Notes: generated by a model not told the origin, from the letters alone. Shown: positions 16,244 to 25,485, numbered from the stretch's first letter. The stretch: 64,000 nt of DNA from Paraburkholderia lacunae (GCF_003353175.1 NZ_QHKS01000006.1:124001-188000), one strand, 5' to 3'. Numbers and translations are program-made.

Positions 16244-18109
16244 ATGACTCAACACCCAATCATTGCTTCACCAGCCGATCCGACGCCAACGAATACGAGT
16301 GAAATGCTGTCGGGCGCCGACATTATCTTGCGCGTACTTGCCGAGCAGGGCGTCGGCACGATGTTCGGATATAGCGGCGGCGCGATTTTGCCGACGTACG
16401 ACGCCGTGTTTCGTCATAACGAAATGAACGCGGCACACGCCGAACGTCAGATCAAGTTCGTCGTACCCGCCAATGAACAAGCCGCGGGCTTCATGGCCGC
16501 CGGTTATGCGCGGGCCAGCGGAAAAGTCGGCGTCTTCATGGTGACGTCCGGCCCGGGCGCAACGAATGCCGTGACGCCGATCGCCGACTGCAATGGCGAT
16601 TCGATACCGGTTGTCCTCATCTGCGGGCAGGTGCCACGCGCCGCGATCGGCAGCGATGCGTTTCAGGAGGCGCCCGTCTTCAACATCATGTCGGCGTGCG
16701 CGAAGCAGGTGTTCCTGATAACCGACCCGGCGAAGCTCGAGCAAACACTGCGAACCGCATTCGAAATTGCCCGCACCGGCCGACCGGGCCCGGTCGTCGT
16801 GGATGTGCCCAAAGACATTCAGAACTGGAGGGGCCCCTATCATGGGCAAGGCACGCTGCATTCTCGCGGCTACGCCGATCGTCTCCGAATGGTGGCGCAA
16901 GGCGCGCGTCTTGAACGAGAAAAGGCCGACGCCTTCTTCGACCTTCTGCGAGAGAGTCGGCGGCCGCTGCTTTATGTCGGCGGCGGCGTGATCACAGCTC
17001 GCGCGACGGCTGAGCTACGAGCGTTTGCCGAGCGCAACCGCATTCCGATCGTGACGACGCTCATGGGTCTTGGCGCCATCCCTGCCAATCACGAGCTGTA
17101 TCTCGGCATGCTCGGCATGCATGGCACCGCCTGCGCCAACTACGCAGTTGAAGACTGTGACTTTCTCATCGCGGTGGGCGCCCGGTTCGACGATCGGGTT
17201 GCCGGTGGCCGGCCTGAATCATTTGCCGCCGGTGCTCGCTATGTCGCTCATATCGACATCGACGAGGCGGAGATCAACAAGGTCAAACGCGCGCACTGGG
17301 CTCACGTGGGAGATGCGAAAGACGCATTGCTGTCTTTGATCGAGCACAGTCCAGCGATGCCATCGCCTTCGAAATGGCTCGAACGCGTCGCGGAGTTGAA
17401 GCGGACGTTCGGGCAGAACTACGACCGAAACAACCCCGCGATTCAGCCGCAGTGGGTGGTCGAGAAGCTCAGCGAAATCACGGGCGGACGAGCGATCATC
17501 ACCACGGGCGTAGGCCAGCATCAGATGTGGGCCGCGCAGTTCTTCGCGTTTGTCGAGCCTCGAAGCTTTCTGACATCAGGAAGCATGGGGACGATGGGTT
17601 TCGGGCTGCCCGCGGCCATTGGCGCGCAATTGGCGCGACCGGACGCCCTCGTGATCGACATCGACGGCGACGGAAGCATACGGATGAATATCGGCGAACT
17701 GGAGACGGCAACCACGTACGGCGTCCCCGTCAAGGTATTGCTGCTCAACAATCGCGGTGACGGAATGATCCGGCAGTGGCAGCGTCTCTTTTATGAAGGA
17801 CGGATGTTCGTCAGCGACAAGTCATTGCATAGGAAGGACTTTGTGATGACGGCGCAGGCCGATGGCTTTGAATTTGCGCGTCGCGTTCAAGCGGTAGATG
17901 AACTCGAGGGCGCGTTGAGGGAGTTCGTGGAATTCGATGGACCTGCCTTTCTCGAGGTGATGATCGACGAGAACGCCGATGTATTTCCGATGGTAGGCCC
18001 GGGACAAAGCTACTCGAACATGATCACAGGTCCCTTCATTCCGTCTCGCACCGGGCGAGAAACACACATTCAGGGCGTGGGACGCAACAGTGCCACGGAT
18101 ATGTTCTAA
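16244..18109 (+). CDS. acetolactate synthase large-subunit-like ThDP enzyme
   Basis: 621 residues with the three domains of ThDP-dependent acetohydroxyacid synthases: the Pyr domain with the catalytic glutamate E78 in VPANEQAAGFMAAGYARA, a central FAD/nucleotide-type domain, and the PP domain with GDGSIRMNIGELETA and the closing LLLNNRGDGMIRQWQ. It would condense pyruvate with a second 2-oxoacid. No regulatory small subunit (ilvH/ilvN type) follows, and the gene is embedded among regulators rather than branched-chain amino-acid genes, so a specialised or catabolic role is likely. The N-terminus is extended by about 20 residues relative to typical enzymes. The 3' end is followed by an ArsR-type gene. 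Confidence 0.85.
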   Translation: MTQHPIIASPADPTPTNTSEMLSGADIILRVLAEQGVGTMFGYSGGAILPTYDAVFRHNEMNAAHAERQIKFVVPANEQAAGFMAAGYARASGKVGVFMVTSGPGATNAVTPIADCNGDSIPVVLICGQVPRAAIGSDAFQEAPVFNIMSACAKQVFLITDPAKLEQTLRTAFEIARTGRPGPVVVDVPKDIQNWRGPYHGQGTLHSRGYADRLRMVAQGARLEREKADAFFDLLRESRRPLLYVGGGVITARATAELRAFAERNRIPIVTTLMGLGAIPANHELYLGMLGMHGTACANYAVEDCDFLIAVGARFDDRVAGGRPESFAAGARYVAHIDIDEAEINKVKRAHWAHVGDAKDALLSLIEHSPAMPSPSKWLERVAELKRTFGQNYDRNNPAIQPQWVVEKLSEITGGRAIITTGVGQHQMWAAQFFAFVEPRSFLTSGSMGTMGFGLPAAIGAQLARPDALVIDIDGDGSIRMNIGELETATTYGVPVKVLLLNNRGDGMIRQWQRLFYEGRMFVSDKSLHRKDFVMTAQADGFEFARRVQAVDELEGALREFVEFDGPAFLEVMIDENADVFPMVGPGQSYSNMITGPFIPSRTGRETHIQGVGRNSATDMF

Positions 18110-18143
18110 CCGTTCAACTGCTATTGAGGCGTCGTCGAAATCC

Positions 18144-18443
18144 ATGATTGACGAGAATTTGATTCATAGGGCACTCGCCAACCCGTTCCGGCGCGAGGTT
18201 TTGAGGTGGTTAAAGGCCCCCAAAGAGCACTTTGTGCAAGGTCACATCGATCTTGCGCGCGGGGTGCCGTCGAATGCCATCCTCGCGCGCAGCGGGCTAG
18301 CGCAATCGACCGTATCGGCGCACATCGCGGCATTGGTCGAGGCGGGACTGCTTGATTCGACGCGCGTGGGTCAGTGGATGTTTCTATCGCGAAACGAAGA
18401 CGTCATTCGCACCTTTGCGGAACAGGTCAAGTCGCATTTGTAG
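18144..18443 (+). CDS. ArsR-type winged-helix regulator
   Basis: 99 residues with a single winged helix-turn-helix: LIHRALANPFRREVLRWL, then the recognition segment GLAQSTVSAHIAALVEAGLL and a wing VGQWMFLSRNE. No cysteine metal-binding motif is visible, so the inducer is unlikely to be a thiophilic metal. It starts 34 bp after the acetolactate-synthase-like gene and is probably cotranscribed with it. The ATG chosen gives a protein of normal length for the family; a start inside the previous gene would add unrelated residues. Confidence 0.75.
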   Translation: MIDENLIHRALANPFRREVLRWLKAPKEHFVQGHIDLARGVPSNAILARSGLAQSTVSAHIAALVEAGLLDSTRVGQWMFLSRNEDVIRTFAEQVKSHL

Positions 18444-19296
18444 CCGCGGGTTTTATCGACTGAAGTGTCGGCGCTTTCTCGCCTGCGTTCCAAGACGAAA
18501 CACTTGGTTGCCTCTCGAAACGAACCTGGCCTGCGTCCTGCGGCCGAATAAAAACGAAGCCCGTTCTCGCATCGTCGACACTCGCCTAGTCGACATCAAT
18601 TTCGCATCGAGCGTGTCAGGGCCCGGTGTCGGGGCTTTGACCCGCTGTCTGATCGGTTGCTCCCCAGTTGACATGCGAGCGTTGTTCCAAGGCGCTGGCC
18701 TCCGCGCTGCTAGAGTCGATCGACGGTGCGTTGCCTGCGCTGTGCCATGCACACTTATACGGACTCAACCCAATTCCGGTGGGAATGGAACGGTCCGGAC
18801 CGCGCAGCGGGGCGCGAGGTTTGAGCCGCGTTAGCGCGCGGCTTGCAACCTCGCGTGGCAAACGCATAGATCATCAACAGGTATTGCATGTGAGCCTCCG
18901 TCATGGGGTTAAGGCGGGTGAATTACATCGGGCCGCCATCACAATGACTGTTCCGGTATCCGGAAACGGCACCGACTGCGATCTTCCCAAATATTTCGCC
19001 AAATCTATATAACTTTGGCGCTTATGATAGAAATTGGTGCTCAGCTTGAGCCATCCCCGACTCCATGCTCAAACGCACAAACTTCAAAATCGTTTACACG
19101 GAACACTTGCCGCGATTTGAACTGTTTGTGATGTTTTCTGCATAAAAAAGAGAATCGGCCCAATTGAAGGAAAATCGCCGTCATCGAAGAAACTAATGGC
19201 ATGGCGAGTGATGCCCACTCCCGATAATATATTCAGCAACATAATCAAATTGAGGTGTTAAACTCTACGCTGATCGGATAAATCGGCCAAGGTGGA
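18444..19296. other. 853-bp gap without a supportable gene
   Basis: Several frames longer than 80 codons are open on both strands, but none has a recognisable motif, a ribosome-binding site or consistent coding composition. The right third (from about 18,950) is markedly AT-rich and holds an inverted repeat; it should contain the promoter of the LysR gene that follows. Confidence 0.6.
18997..19020. promoter_or_regulatory. CGCCAAA-N10-TTTGGCG inverted repeat
   Basis: Two perfect seven-base arms separated by an AT-only spacer of about one helical turn lie in the AT-rich region 280 bp upstream of the LysR gene. There is no T-tract, so a terminator is unlikely. It may be an operator for an unknown regulator. 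Confidence 0.45.
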
Positions 19297-19302
19297 GTGT
19301 TT

Positions 19303-20247
19303 GTGGATAATCTGAACAGCTTGACCATATTCGTCCAGGCCGCTCAACATGAAAGCTTTACGACTGCCGGCCGCATGCTCGGCATTTCGTCGTCCGCGGT
19401 CTGTAAAAGCATCACCCGCCTCGAAGAACGACTCGGCGTCCGTCTGTTCCACCGCAATACCCGCCAGATCAGCCTGACTCAAGAGGGGGCGCAATTCTTC
19501 GCCCGCTGTCGCGACATCGTGCGCGACCTCGAAGACGCCGAGGCCGAACTGAGCCGCAGCGTCGGCGAGCCGCGCGGGCGGGTGCGGGTTAGCTTCCCGG
19601 CCGTCGGTTACCGGCTGATCGCCCGCGCCTTGCCCGCCTTCCGGCGCCTCTACCCGCAAATCGAACTCGACCTCGACTTTAGCGACCGGATCGTCGATCT
19701 GGTCGAAGAGAGTTTCGACGCCGTCGTGCGCAGCGGCGATCTGCCCGATTCCAGTCTGATGTCGAAACCGCTCGGCCAGTACCGCTTTAATCTTTATGCC
19801 TCGCCCGATTTTCTGAATCGCCATGGCGAACCTGAATCCCTTGACGCGCTACCCGCTTTCGACGGCATTTATTTCAAATATCCGTCAAACGGCAAATTGC
19901 AGACCTGGACATTAAAGTCGGACAATCGCGTCTTTGAAGCCAGAATCTCCCCGGCCGCCGTGATGAATAACATCGAGGGCGTGCTGGCGGCCTGCGTCAG
20001 CGGCACGGGTATCGCCTACCTGCCCGACTTCGTCGCCCGCGAAGCGTTCGCCAGCGGCGCGCTGTGCGCGATCCTCACCGACTACAGCGTGACCGGCACG
20101 TTCTGGGTCTTGTGGCCGTCGAGCCGCCATCTGCTGCCGAAGAATCGCGCGCTGATCGACTTCATGGCGCTATCGCTGTTTCCCAAGTCCGCGCCGGACG
20201 CCCTCGCCGCCACTGCCCCCGTGGCCCCGCCTGCGCCGGCCGCTTAA
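19303..20247 (+). CDS. LysR-family transcriptional regulator
   Basis: 314 residues read from a GTG preceded by GGAG at five bases; another GTG two codons upstream is possible. The N-terminal helix-turn-helix (LTIFVQAAQHESFTTAGRML, SSAVCKSITRLEERLGVRLF) is followed by a substrate-binding domain of the CrgA/DmlR-like group (RVSFPAVGYRLIARALPAF). The C-terminus is an Ala/Pro-rich tail. Its stop codon overlaps the stop of the convergent carboxymuconolactone-decarboxylase-like gene (TTAA). It marks the distal end of the biosynthetic operon and could regulate it, although the LuxR gene at the promoter end is the more obvious candidate. Confidence 0.9.
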   Translation: MDNLNSLTIFVQAAQHESFTTAGRMLGISSSAVCKSITRLEERLGVRLFHRNTRQISLTQEGAQFFARCRDIVRDLEDAEAELSRSVGEPRGRVRVSFPAVGYRLIARALPAFRRLYPQIELDLDFSDRIVDLVEESFDAVVRSGDLPDSSLMSKPLGQYRFNLYASPDFLNRHGEPESLDALPAFDGIYFKYPSNGKLQTWTLKSDNRVFEARISPAAVMNNIEGVLAACVSGTGIAYLPDFVAREAFASGALCAILTDYSVTGTFWVLWPSSRHLLPKNRALIDFMALSLFPKSAPDALAATAPVAPPAPAA

Positions 20248-20684
20248 GCGGGCGCGAGCGTCTGAGCCTCGCCGCCGCCGGCCGTCTGCAATGCCGCGAG
20301 GCAACCGCGCTCCTCGAACACTTCATGCGCGGCCAGCATCGCATTGGTCGCTACGGGAAAACCGGCGTACAGCACCATCTGCAGGATCACCTCGACAATT
20401 TCCACCGGCGTGCAGCCCACGTTCAGCGCGCCGTTGATATGCACTTTCAGTTGCGGCCGGCAGTGACCGAGCGCCGCCAGGGCGGCGACCGCCGCGATCT
20501 GCCGCGAGCAATCGTCGAGCGCGCGGCGTCCGTACAGGTCACCGTAGGAAAACTCGATCGTGTAGCGTGCCATGTCCGAAGCGATCTGCTGCAAGGCATC
20601 GATCACTTGCAGGCCGGCGCTGCCGACCACTTCGGTCAGCCGGGCGATGCCGCGCTCGTAACGTGAAGTCGGGGTCTCGTTCAT
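20244..20684 (-). CDS. carboxymuconolactone decarboxylase-family protein, last gene of the biosynthetic operon
   Basis: 146 residues. The central block (HCRPQLKVHINGALNVGCTP, then VEVILQMVLYAGFPVATNA) is that of the gamma-carboxymuconolactone decarboxylase family; the paired CxxC of AhpD-like members is absent, so decarboxylation, isomerisation or lactone chemistry is more likely than peroxide reduction. The gene begins two bases after the acyl-CoA ligase stop and must be cotranscribed with it. In this operon it could act on a beta-keto acid or lactone intermediate; that is inference. The protein differs strongly from the CxxC member near 1.3 kb. Confidence 0.8.
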   Translation of the reverse strand: MNETPTSRYERGIARLTEVVGSAGLQVIDALQQIASDMARYTIEFSYGDLYGRRALDDCSRQIAAVAALAALGHCRPQLKVHINGALNVGCTPVEIVEVILQMVLYAGFPVATNAMLAAHEVFEERGCLAALQTAGGGEAQTLAPA

Positions 20685-20686
20685 GG

Positions 20687-22132
20687 TCAGTTCTGATCCT
20701 GTCCAGTAGGTTCGCTGTATGCGACGGAATCAATGGAATCAGCGGCAGCACCGGCATCGGCCGGGCCGGAGCGCTCGATCAGCACTTTCTTGAAGCGGCT
20801 CGAATAGCCGATCGCCTCGACCGGCGTGAGTCGCACTGGCACCTTGTAGCCGTCCATCGAACGGCGCGCAAAGGCACGGATGTCGCGCAGCACGGCGGCC
20901 GCTTCGACGCCCGCGGCGAGATCGAGTACGACATCGGCGGCGACGAACTGGCCCGTCAGCGAGTTCGCCTCGCCATAGGCTTTGCAGTCGCGCACGCCGG
21001 GATGCCGCATCAACACCGATTCGACCTCGGCGGGGAACACCTTTTCGCCGCCGACATTGATCACTTCCTTGCGCCTTCCGCGCACGCGCAGGAAGCCGTC
21101 GGGTCCCTCCTCGACGACGTCGCCGGTCTTGAACCAGCCGTCTTCGGTGAAGCTGTCCGAGGGATGGTTCAGATAGCCGAGGATCTGCCGCGCGCTTTTC
21201 AGCCACAACTCGCCGTCGACGATCTTGTGTTCGATCGACGGATCGTTGAACTTCATGTAGACGCTGTCCGACGACATCGAGGTCGTGCTAACGATGCCGG
21301 TTTCGCTGGTGCCGAATGTCTGCAGCAACTTGACGCGCGGCAGGCTCTCGCGCAGCCGGCGCAGCAGGCTCTCCGGCATCGGCTCGGTGCCGTAGGTAAT
21401 CATCCGCAGCGACGACAGGTCGTGCTTGCCGACGGCGTCGCCCATCAGCATCAGATTCAGGAAGGTCGGCGAAGTTGGCAACACGGTCACGCCATAGCGT
21501 TCGATCAGCGAAGCGACGCGCTCTGGCGTCTTCTCGGCGACCAGCGTCGCGGTGCCGCCGATCGACAGGATGTTGAGCAGCGTATTGATCCCGCCGATAT
21601 GGTCGAACAGCAGGAACAGCAGAATGCTCAACGGCCGCGCGCGGCGCCCGACATAGCCGTCGATCAGCCGGTCGAGATCGTGCAGCATCGCTTTCGGCGC
21701 GCCGGTCGTGCCGCTGCTGAACAGGATCAGCCCGGCGTGCCGTTCGGCGCGCAATGCCTCGATAAGCGGCGATGCGGCCGCACGGCGGTCCGCATCGGCG
21801 AGCGGCGTCAGTGTGTCCTCGTCGACCTCGGCGAAATACACGGCGTTCGCGGTGCGGCTTTTGGTGTCGATCTCCTGCGCATTGCTCGCCGTGTTCATCG
21901 CGATGATGTTCGCGTTGCGGTACAGCGCGAGAAATAGCGCGATGCCGGACAGCGAATAATCGCCTTGCAGAAACACCACGTCCCCCGGCGCGACGCCCGC
22001 GGCACGGAGCTTGTCCGTCTGCCGCTCAATCTGCGCGCAAAGCTCGCCGTAGCTGTGCGAACCTTGCTCGGTCTGCACGGCCGGGCGTTCGCCGAACGTG
22101 CGCAGCAGCGCGAATAACGGCTTGTCAGTCAT
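20687..22132 (-). CDS. AMP-dependent acyl-CoA/ACP ligase
   Basis: 481 residues of the adenylate-forming superfamily. Visible motifs are the P-loop LILFSSGTTGAPKAML, the adenine-binding YGTEPMP region, LLQTFGTSETG, the hinge aspartate region DGWFKTGDVVEEG, RGRRKEVINVGGEKVFPAEV, and a C-terminal lysine in YSSRFKK. It should activate a carboxylic acid with ATP and load it onto CoA or one of the two carrier proteins in the operon, supplying a starter unit. It is short for the family (usually 500-550), mainly through a reduced N-terminal domain. GAGG precedes the ATG. The gene lies 32 bp after the P450 gene. Confidence 0.85.
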   Translation of the reverse strand: MTDKPLFALLRTFGERPAVQTEQGSHSYGELCAQIERQTDKLRAAGVAPGDVVFLQGDYSLSGIALFLALYRNANIIAMNTASNAQEIDTKSRTANAVYFAEVDEDTLTPLADADRRAAASPLIEALRAERHAGLILFSSGTTGAPKAMLHDLDRLIDGYVGRRARPLSILLFLLFDHIGGINTLLNILSIGGTATLVAEKTPERVASLIERYGVTVLPTSPTFLNLMLMGDAVGKHDLSSLRMITYGTEPMPESLLRRLRESLPRVKLLQTFGTSETGIVSTTSMSSDSVYMKFNDPSIEHKIVDGELWLKSARQILGYLNHPSDSFTEDGWFKTGDVVEEGPDGFLRVRGRRKEVINVGGEKVFPAEVESVLMRHPGVRDCKAYGEANSLTGQFVAADVVLDLAAGVEAAAVLRDIRAFARRSMDGYKVPVRLTPVEAIGYSSRFKKVLIERSGPADAGAAADSIDSVAYSEPTGQDQN

Positions 22133-22164
22133 GATCCACCTCGCAGGGCAGTTCTCGGAGCCGG

Positions 22165-23361
22165 TCAGAAACTCACCGGCAATTCGTCGGGCCGGCGCAG
22201 CACCGTCCCGTTGATCCAGCGCAGTGCTCCAGGTTCCATCGACAATTTCAGGTTCGGCACCAGCTCGGCCAGCGCACGCAGCACGGCGGCGATCTCGAGC
22301 CGCGCCAGCGCCGGGCCCATGCAGCTATGGATGCCGAACCCGAACTGTAGATGCGGCTTGCCGGCGGTGCGGTCGAAATCGATCGTCAACGGATCGGCGA
22401 ACACCTCCGGATCGCGGTTGGCTAGAAACACGTTTGCGTACACCGGCGTGTCCGGCGGAATCGTGCCGACCGAGGTGACGAGCGGCACGGTCGTCATGCG
22501 CGGAAACGCCGACAGCTTGCCGATCGGAATCACGCGGATCAGCTCCTCGATCATCGCCGGCAGGCGCTCCGGTTCCTCGACCACGCGAATCCACAGCGCG
22601 GGCGCCGACAGCAGCGTATAGAGCGACTTGGTCATCACGCTCAACGCGTTGTGGTCGCCGCCGAGCAGGATTCCGAGCAGCACTCCGACGAACTCCTCGT
22701 CTGACAGCGGCGCTTCGAGTTTCGCGCGGTGGTCGACATAAGAGCGGATAAAACCGGTCGGTTCCGCCGCGCGCGTGCCGCGCACGAAGTCCATCAGGTA
22801 GTCGAAGCTCGCCTTGACCGCGTGCTCGATACCGGCCAGGTCATGCGGCGGTGCTTCCTGAATCGTGCGGCTCCAGACCCGGAACATCGGCCGGTCCGAC
22901 AGAGGAATGCCCAGGATATGGCAGACCGTGGCGGACGTGACGTCCTGTAACACCGCTTCGAACACATCGGGCGGACTGCGGCCCGCCACCATATCGGCAA
23001 TCCCTCGCCGCGCGGTGCGGTCAACCAGTTCGCGCAGGTTCTCGACGCCGCGCGGACTGAAATCGCGGGTAACCGTGGCGCGCGAGCGCGCATGCGCCGG
23101 ATTGTCGAGGTTCAGCAGCAGTTCCTTCTGGGTCGTGCCCGGCAGGAACGTCGGGCCGCCTTCGACATTGCAGAGCGTGCGGCTGACCGTCGGGTCGGCG
23201 AGGAACGCGCGGCAATCTTCGTAGCGCGTCAGGTGCACCGCAAGATGACCGCTCGGCAAGCGTACCTGCGGAAACGGCGTCTCGCTTTCGACCGGCGTGT
23301 AGTACGGCGGCGCGTCCAGGTTCGGAATGTCGAATACGCGCACAAGCGTCTTGGTGAGCAT
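22165..23361 (-). CDS. cytochrome P450
   Basis: 398 residues, the size of soluble bacterial P450s. The heme loop FGFGIHSCMGPALARLE places the thiolate ligand at C347, and the ExxR salt bridge lies in EELIRV (E273/R276). The I-helix reads LLGGDHNALSVMT: the usual acid/alcohol pair that delivers protons to dioxygen (GGxET or AGxDT) is replaced by DHNA, so oxygen activation may be atypical. It needs external ferredoxin and reductase; none are encoded nearby. In the operon it probably hydroxylates or desaturates the acyl-derived product late in the pathway. Confidence 0.85.
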   Translation of the reverse strand: MLTKTLVRVFDIPNLDAPPYYTPVESETPFPQVRLPSGHLAVHLTRYEDCRAFLADPTVSRTLCNVEGGPTFLPGTTQKELLLNLDNPAHARSRATVTRDFSPRGVENLRELVDRTARRGIADMVAGRSPPDVFEAVLQDVTSATVCHILGIPLSDRPMFRVWSRTIQEAPPHDLAGIEHAVKASFDYLMDFVRGTRAAEPTGFIRSYVDHRAKLEAPLSDEEFVGVLLGILLGGDHNALSVMTKSLYTLLSAPALWIRVVEEPERLPAMIEELIRVIPIGKLSAFPRMTTVPLVTSVGTIPPDTPVYANVFLANRDPEVFADPLTIDFDRTAGKPHLQFGFGIHSCMGPALARLEIAAVLRALAELVPNLKLSMEPGALRWINGTVLRRPDELPVSF

Positions 23362-23381
23362 GGCAACGTCCGCGTGGAAGG

Positions 23382-24038
23382 TCAGGAGATGACGGCGCCG
23401 CCGACCAGTTGGCGCAGCTCGGCGGCGGTCTGGGCGGCGTCACGGAACACGACGGCTTCCCAGCCGCAGGCGCGCGCCGCCGCGCAGTTCTCGTCGAGAT
23501 CGTCGATCAGCGCACACTCGGACGGTTGGCTCCGCGCACGTTCGGCGGACAGCGCGAAGATGCGCGGCTCGGGCTTGCGCATGCGCACTTTGCAGGAATC
23601 GACCACGAGATCGACGAGGTGGTCGAGACCGACCATCGTGCGCCACGAGTACTCCCACTCGATCACGTTATTGGTAAGGATACCTACCTTGAAGCCGGCC
23701 TCTTTCATTTCGGTCACCAGCTCGACCACGCCTGGATTGACGCGGTGATCCTGGAACCACTGTTCGCCATGGTTATCGAAATTGCAGCGTGAAATGTCGA
23801 GGTCCGGGTAGAGCCGCGTCAGCGCTTCGCGCATGCCCTTGGCCCATTCGCGCTGCGTAATCATGGCCAGCTCGATCGGTGCAAGGAAATGCACGCCGAG
23901 CGGGCGTGCGACCTCGGCCATCGCCGCTTCCATCTCCACGCGCGAGACACCGGTCTTGCGCTGATAAACGGTGTAGAGCTCATCGATCGGCGGCGACAGC
24001 ACGCCACCGAAGTCAAACCAGATCGTATTGATGGTCAT
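23382..24038 (-). CDS. HAD-family hydrolase, probable phosphatase of the pathway
   Basis: 218 residues of the haloacid-dehalogenase superfamily with a C1 helical cap. Motif I is WFDFGGVLSP (nucleophile D9), motif II GILTNN, motif III a lysine in RKPEPRIF, motif IV LIDDLDEN. Motif I has Gly rather than Asp two residues after the nucleophile (DxG instead of DxD); this variant occurs in some HAD members and may weaken general-acid catalysis. The gene overlaps the ketosynthase gene by 26 bp. In Streptomyces furan biosynthesis an AfsA-type enzyme makes a phosphorylated ester that is later dephosphorylated; this enzyme could fill that step here. Confidence 0.75.
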   Translation of the reverse strand: MTINTIWFDFGGVLSPPIDELYTVYQRKTGVSRVEMEAAMAEVARPLGVHFLAPIELAMITQREWAKGMREALTRLYPDLDISRCNFDNHGEQWFQDHRVNPGVVELVTEMKEAGFKVGILTNNVIEWEYSWRTMVGLDHLVDLVVDSCKVRMRKPEPRIFALSAERARSQPSECALIDDLDENCAAARACGWEAVVFRDAAQTAAELRQLVGGAVIS

Positions 24039-25143
24039 TGGATTCCCCTATGGAGGACTTACGAGTCGATTGTCGAAGAAGATCGTCTGCCGGTGCGGGG
24101 GCGGGACCGGGTGCGTCGGCCAGGCCGGCGGTTTCGTCACCTACGTCGACCGGCGCCGCCACCACCGTATTGCGCAGCGACAGCCTCGCCACGCCCACCG
24201 ACAGCCCGACGCCGAAACCGCACGCCAGCACGCCCTGATGGCGCCAGCCAGTCTCGGCTGCCGCGAGCGACACGGTTAGCGGAATCGACGACGGTCCGGT
24301 GTTGCCGACTGCACCGACGCTCACCGGCATGCGCTGCGGCGCGATACCCAGCTTGCGGGCGAGGTAATGCAGCATGAAGCGGTTGGCCTGGTGAAACAGG
24401 AACAGCGGCACCTCGTCGAGCGTGAGGCGATGCGTCGCCAGAAACGCGTTGACCGCGAGCGGCACCTGTTCGAGCGCAAAGCTCATCACCTGGGCGCCGT
24501 CCATGAACAGGTGTCCGGTGCGGCTCGCGTGCGCTGCGTCGTCCGTGTAAGCGAGCGGCGTGTGCAGATGCTGCATGCCGCTGCCGTCGGTGCTGAAAGC
24601 GAAATCGATGGCGTCGTTGCCCTGCTCAATCAGCGTCGCAGTTGCCGCATCGCCGAACACGAGCCGTACGTGGCGATCGTCGGGATGCAGCAGCTTGGTG
24701 ATCACGTCGCCGGTGCATACGAGTACGCGCCGGCACCCGCCCGCCGCAACCAGCAACGCCGCCTGGTAAAGCCCGTAGATATAGCCAGAGCAGCCGAAGT
24801 TCAGGTCGAATGCGACGACGTCGCGGCGCAGGCCGAGCCGGTGGGCGATCAGCGCACTGGTGGCCGGCATGGCGCAATCGGGCGTCTGCGTCACCAGCAC
24901 GAGGCCATCGATCGAAGCCGGGTCAGCGTCAATGGCGGCGCACAGCGAATGCGCCGCCGCCGTGCTCAGGTCGCCCGTCGTCAGCCCGCCCGCCACGCGG
25001 ATCGCCTCGATGCCGGTGCTGCGCGCGATGCGCTCCACTTCATGGCGGCCATAGCGCGCCGCGAATGAATCGACCGCGACCACCTCGCGCGGCAGCGACG
25101 CCGCGATCGCCGCGATCGACACGCCGTTGATGGTAGTGTTCAT
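24013..25143 (-). CDS. FabH-like beta-ketoacyl-ACP synthase III
   Basis: 376 residues. The Cys-His-Asn triad of ketosynthase III is complete: C118 in FNFGCSGYIYGL, H251 in FLFHQANRF and N281 in GAVGNTGPSSIPL. Such enzymes condense an acyl-CoA or acyl-ACP starter with malonyl-ACP to give a beta-ketoacyl-ACP. There is a C-terminal extension of about 45 residues relative to FabH, rich in Ala, Pro and Asp. The ATG overlaps the stop of the carrier-protein gene (ATGA), which strongly suggests that this ACP is its partner. The beta-ketoacyl product is the known type of donor for AfsA-family enzymes, one of which is encoded three genes upstream. Confidence 0.85.
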   Translation of the reverse strand: MNTTINGVSIAAIAASLPREVVAVDSFAARYGRHEVERIARSTGIEAIRVAGGLTTGDLSTAAAHSLCAAIDADPASIDGLVLVTQTPDCAMPATSALIAHRLGLRRDVVAFDLNFGCSGYIYGLYQAALLVAAGGCRRVLVCTGDVITKLLHPDDRHVRLVFGDAATATLIEQGNDAIDFAFSTDGSGMQHLHTPLAYTDDAAHASRTGHLFMDGAQVMSFALEQVPLAVNAFLATHRLTLDEVPLFLFHQANRFMLHYLARKLGIAPQRMPVSVGAVGNTGPSSIPLTVSLAAAETGWRHQGVLACGFGVGLSVGVARLSLRNTVVAAPVDVGDETAGLADAPGPAPAPADDLLRQSTRKSSIGESNDHQYDLV

Positions 25144-25388
25144 GCCGCTTGCCCAGCGCGGTCGAGCGACGCCGTCAGCGCGTCGAGCAGGCTGCCGACG
25201 TCCGTGAGCCGATCGAGCAGCGCGGCGTCGAGCGCGACGCGATAATGGTCCTCGACAAAGCCGAGGAGCGTCACCTTGGTCAGCGAGTCCCAGTTCTCGA
25301 AGGTGTCCAGCTTCACCGCGCGGGTGAGTTCGGCGGCGTCCACTTCGAGCAAACCGCCCAGTTCGTCGAGTAACGGTTGCAGCGTCAT
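25140..25388 (-). CDS. acyl carrier protein (first of two)
   Basis: 82 residues with the phosphopantetheine attachment serine S35 in the motif ENWDSLTKVT, on an acidic four-helix fold. It would carry the growing acyl chain as a thioester. GAGG lies seven bases before the ATG. It is coupled by a four-base overlap to the ketosynthase III gene, and 97 bp separate it from the upstream SDR gene, the largest gap within the operon. A Sfp-type phosphopantetheinyl transferase near 51 kb could activate it. Confidence 0.85.
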   Translation of the reverse strand: MTLQPLLDELGGLLEVDAAELTRAVKLDTFENWDSLTKVTLLGFVEDHYRVALDAALLDRLTDVGSLLDALTASLDRAGQAA

Positions 25389-25485
25389 GATCAGACCTCA
25401 TGGAAACGGTGGTGATACGTTAGGAACAGGCTGCGTCGCACGACGCAGCCCGGCTCAATGCGCAACCCATGCGGCTCGCCCCGCG

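Noticed and set aside
18668..19012. A 114-codon open frame in the gap before the LysR gene
   Set aside because: No recognisable domain, no ribosome-binding site, and it runs from GC-rich into AT-rich sequence with no steady codon pattern.
20567..21937. A 456-codon plus-strand frame
   Set aside because: Antisense of the acyl ligase and CMD genes, a common artefact in high-G+C DNA; its product has no domain.
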